Source of the DNA: Chitinophagaceae bacterium
GTDB taxonomy: Bacteria > Bacteroidota > Bacteroidia > Chitinophagales > Chitinophagaceae
Assembly: GCA_003132765.1 (NCBI GenBank)
Contig: PKYU01000120.1
Span: 1 to 8,629, forward strand
Reading direction: 5' to 3'
DNA: 8,629 bases
The position numbers and the translations under genes were made by a program. This document shows positions 6,740 to 8,629 of this stretch, piece after piece. The stretch's first letter is position 1. Each line of letters starts with the position of its first letter. Below the pieces are notes generated by a model that was not told where the DNA came from, ran no database searches, and saw only the letters and a list, made by a program, of their open reading frames with translations.

Positions 6740-7441
6740 TTAAGGTTTAATAAAAATTGTATTTACATGAGTATCGGCATATTCTTGATACCCCTTTTCC
6801 TTCATGAAATCTATGATCTCGTTATTCTTATATTCCTCCTGGTCATTATCGTACTTAAGTGTTTCCACTATAAATACTTTTGGGGCCAGAAGATTAAAAT
6901 CGAATGATTGAAGTATTGCCATATCAAGTCCTTCTACGTCTAAGGAAATAAAATCAGGTATTTTCTTACAATATTTTTTTACTACAGTATTAATGTCTAT
7001 CAGAGCCACCTTGATAATTTTTTCAAATTCAATTTTGCCAACTTTTTTCATACCTGTATTTTTCCAATATTCTGCCTCTTCTTTTGAAAATGTACTTAAG
7101 CCGTGTGCATTTTTCGGGAAAAGATAAAAATCAGCTTCAGATTGTCCGTTTACTCCCACTCCAACATTTAATACAGTATCCTTCCTTCTTAATTTTTTAA
7201 TCTTTTTATTCAGGAAGGGATTGGGCTCTATACAAACTCCCCTGCTCCCGCGAAGGTAAAAGTAATATGTATTACTAATGTAAGCAGGATGGTTAGCCCC
7301 AATATCGAGATATGAAGGTTTATCAATTGATAATTTATAAAACAGGCTCGCAAGTATTAAGTCCTCCCCGGACTGAGCATAAGTCAACTGAGAATGAGGA
7401 AGTATAATTTTATTGACGAGTTTTCTAAATGAGTTCTTCAT
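6740..7441 (-). CDS. FkbM-family SAM-dependent methyltransferase
   Basis: This 233-residue class I methyltransferase of the FkbM family most likely O-methylates a sugar hydroxyl in the polysaccharide made by this operon. The conserved AQSGEDLIL segment lies at 22-30. SAM motif I is YLDIGANHP (44-52), the acidic strand-2 end is CIEPNP (70-75), and the late motif DFISLDVEGLDMAIL (163-177) is a hallmark of FkbM proteins. Length and layout are those of a complete family member. ATG at 7441 lies inside the end of the upstream glycosyltransferase gene (17-base overlap), which suggests translational coupling. No signal peptide or membrane segment is seen, so it should act in the cytoplasm. The family call is firm. 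The methylated substrate is unknown. Confidence 0.88.
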   Translation of the reverse strand: MKNSFRKLVNKIILPHSQLTYAQSGEDLILASLFYKLSIDKPSYLDIGANHPAYISNTYYFYLRGSRGVCIEPNPFLNKKIKKLRRKDTVLNVGVGVNGQSEADFYLFPKNAHGLSTFSKEEAEYWKNTGMKKVGKIEFEKIIKVALIDINTVVKKYCKKIPDFISLDVEGLDMAILQSFDFNLLAPKVFIVETLKYDNDQEEYKNNEIIDFMKEKGYQEYADTHVNTIFIKP

Positions 7442-8531
7442 TATTCAATTTTGTCCTTTTTGAAAATTTATACTGCCATTTCTGAAATTTAATATAGCGC
7501 TTATACTTCCTGAATCGTTTAATAATTCTATTCAAAAAATTATTTTCCAAAATGGGAATTTCAAAAAAATCCCGATCAGTTTTCTTTGGAGTATTAATCA
7601 AAAATAAATATTCAAGCATATTCTCGAATATTGAGCAAAAAACCCGGGGCGACCAGTCATTTTGCATTTGTTTCACCCATAGTACCGATTGATCAATAGA
7701 TTCTTTCAAAGATAGTTTAGGATAGGGAGGGAGATATTTATGAATGTGCCTGAAGGTCTCGTTATCTGATACGCTCAATGGCCTTGCAGATACAATGGCC
7801 TGGTCGGTGGTAGCTGCTAAACCAGGGAGGTCCCTGTCATACAAAAAACAATTGATCGTATTTTTTGAACACCATTCAATCAATTCATTCTTGCTCATGT
7901 ATTCATATGATATATCCACTCGGATTCCTTCCTTTGCTGTTTTTTTGCATAGTTCACCAAGAAAATGTGCATACTCCTTTGAATCCGGAACAAAGTCACC
8001 AAATGGAATATTAATCCTGACTACAGCCTTATCAAATTCTTTATTTACAGCGGCCACAACATGCTGAAAGCCCTTCCCCTTTGTAGCAAAACCGAACGAA
8101 CCGATAACCGGAATTTCATTTGGTTCAGCAGTAAAATGCAAAGAGAGCGAGTCCAATGGCCTTGGAAACGCAAATACTTTCTTATTTCTGCTTTTCAATG
8201 TCGGATCTAATACACAATAACCGTCAAAGTGGTTATCGGGACACATAACAAAAGGATCGTTCGGTAATACTTCCAAAACCAATGTAAGAACCAAACCAGG
8301 CAAATTTTTCAATTTCGAAGTATCTACCCATCCCATGGTAGAAGGATGATAATTAAAGATGTAAAAATCATACCCTAAAGGAATATTTCTGTTTTCTTTA
8401 TGAATCTCAATATAATCCAGCGATAAAATGGTGGATAATTTTATACAATCAAAAGCCATCATGCCTGATTCATGAATACTATCCTGTGCCTTTTCATTAT
8501 TAATAAATAAACCTTTTATTCCCGGATCCAC
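7425..8531 (-). CDS. GT-B-like glycosyltransferase (group-1 type), divergent
   Basis: This 368-residue protein resembles polysaccharide-cluster glycosyltransferases. The N-terminal half (IKGLFINN at 5-12, YDFYIFNYH at 54-62, FDGYCVLDPT at 102-111) looks like the acceptor-binding Rossmann domain. The C-terminal half begins at PVIGSFGFATKGKGFQHVV (141-159), the typical inter-domain strand and GT-B glycine loop, and continues with LPGLAATTDQAI and RPLSVSDNETFRHI (250-263). A standard E-x7-E motif is not seen, so family 4 membership is uncertain. The start chosen is GTG at 8531. The next in-frame starts are the tandem ATGs at residues 23-24, which would remove the first beta strand. The frame closes upstream at TAA. 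It overlaps the upstream gene by 16 bases and the methyltransferase gene by 17. The C-terminal tail is strongly basic. Confidence 0.72.
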   Translation of the reverse strand: MDPGIKGLFINNEKAQDSIHESGMMAFDCIKLSTILSLDYIEIHKENRNIPLGYDFYIFNYHPSTMGWVDTSKLKNLPGLVLTLVLEVLPNDPFVMCPDNHFDGYCVLDPTLKSRNKKVFAFPRPLDSLSLHFTAEPNEIPVIGSFGFATKGKGFQHVVAAVNKEFDKAVVRINIPFGDFVPDSKEYAHFLGELCKKTAKEGIRVDISYEYMSKNELIEWCSKNTINCFLYDRDLPGLAATTDQAIVSARPLSVSDNETFRHIHKYLPPYPKLSLKESIDQSVLWVKQMQNDWSPRVFCSIFENMLEYLFLINTPKKTDRDFFEIPILENNFLNRIIKRFRKYKRYIKFQKWQYKFSKRTKLNNEELI

Positions 8532-8629
8532 AACGCCTGATTGAGTTTTTTAATTATCCTAAGAAATCCACCGACTTTGGCGGTGGTAATGTTCTGATTG
8601 GCTTCGCCTCCAAATTTAAGTAAAATGTT
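8516..8629 (-). CDS. 3' end of an unidentified upstream operon gene (partial)
   Basis: On the minus strand a frame is open from the window edge to TAA at 8516-8518, giving 37 residues that end KVGGFLRIIKKLNQALWIRE with a basic amphipathic tail. It overlaps the start of the glycosyltransferase gene by 16 bases, the same arrangement seen at the next junction (17 bases), which supports it as the tail of a real preceding gene. The palindrome at 8568-8586 lies within this coding stretch. Too little is present to name a family. A 37-codon open frame could also arise by chance. Confidence 0.5.
   Translation of the reverse strand, partial: NILLKFGGEANQNITTAKVGGFLRIIKKLNQALWIRE

Noticed and set aside
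7744..8067. A 107-codon plus-strand frame opposite the glycosyltransferase
   Set aside because: It is fully antisense to a conserved domain and shows no motif of its own.
8568..8586. GC-rich palindrome (CCACCG/CGGTGG) as a terminator or operator
   Set aside because: It has no T tract on either side and lies within the open tail of the probable upstream gene.
1..8629. CRISPR array, tRNA, rRNA, retron or diversity-generating element
   Set aside because: No regularly spaced repeats, tRNA-like cloverleaf, rRNA segment or reverse transcriptase motif was seen on either strand.

Overview
This window looks like an AT-rich accessory region of a Bacteroidota genome. A Chitinophagaceae or Sphingobacteriia-like host is my guess, but no marker gene fixes it. 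The evidence is the low GC, few Shine-Dalgarno sites ahead of the starts, one TTG/TAnnTTTG-like promoter, and transposases of types common in that phylum.

The left half (about 1-4600) is an insertion-sequence pile-up. Three unrelated elements lie almost end to end. First is an IS1380-family element (31-1659, transposase on the minus strand, apparently intact). Second is a compact ISKra4-like element (about 1692-2932, plus strand), whose transposase is broken by a -1 frame change at an A9 run and by an in-frame TAA. Third is an IS110-family element (transposase 2963-4341, minus strand), in which one missing base separates the first catalytic Asp from the rest of the protein. The roughly 400 bases upstream of the IS110 transposase (4342-4741) hold no convincing gene. 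They do hold hairpins and short repeats, and are where a bridge RNA could be sought.

The right half (4742-8629) is a tightly packed minus-strand surface-polysaccharide operon. In transcription order it contains the 3' end of an unidentified upstream gene (8516-8629), a GT-B-like glycosyltransferase, an FkbM-family methyltransferase, a GDP-mannose-4,6-dehydratase-like short-chain dehydrogenase, and a GT9 (heptosyltransferase-type) glycosyltransferase. Neighbouring genes overlap by 16-17 bases or are separated by 3-9 bases, so translation is probably coupled. Together they would supply or modify a nucleotide sugar, transfer sugars and O-methylate a residue of a lipopolysaccharide, exopolysaccharide or glycan. 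The product itself cannot be read from the sequence.

I found no rRNA, tRNA or CRISPR array and no clear new defence system. The points most worth checking are the A9 frame change, the possible IS110 guide RNA, the YxxxR active site of the dehydratase-like protein, and the uncatalogued partial gene at the right edge.
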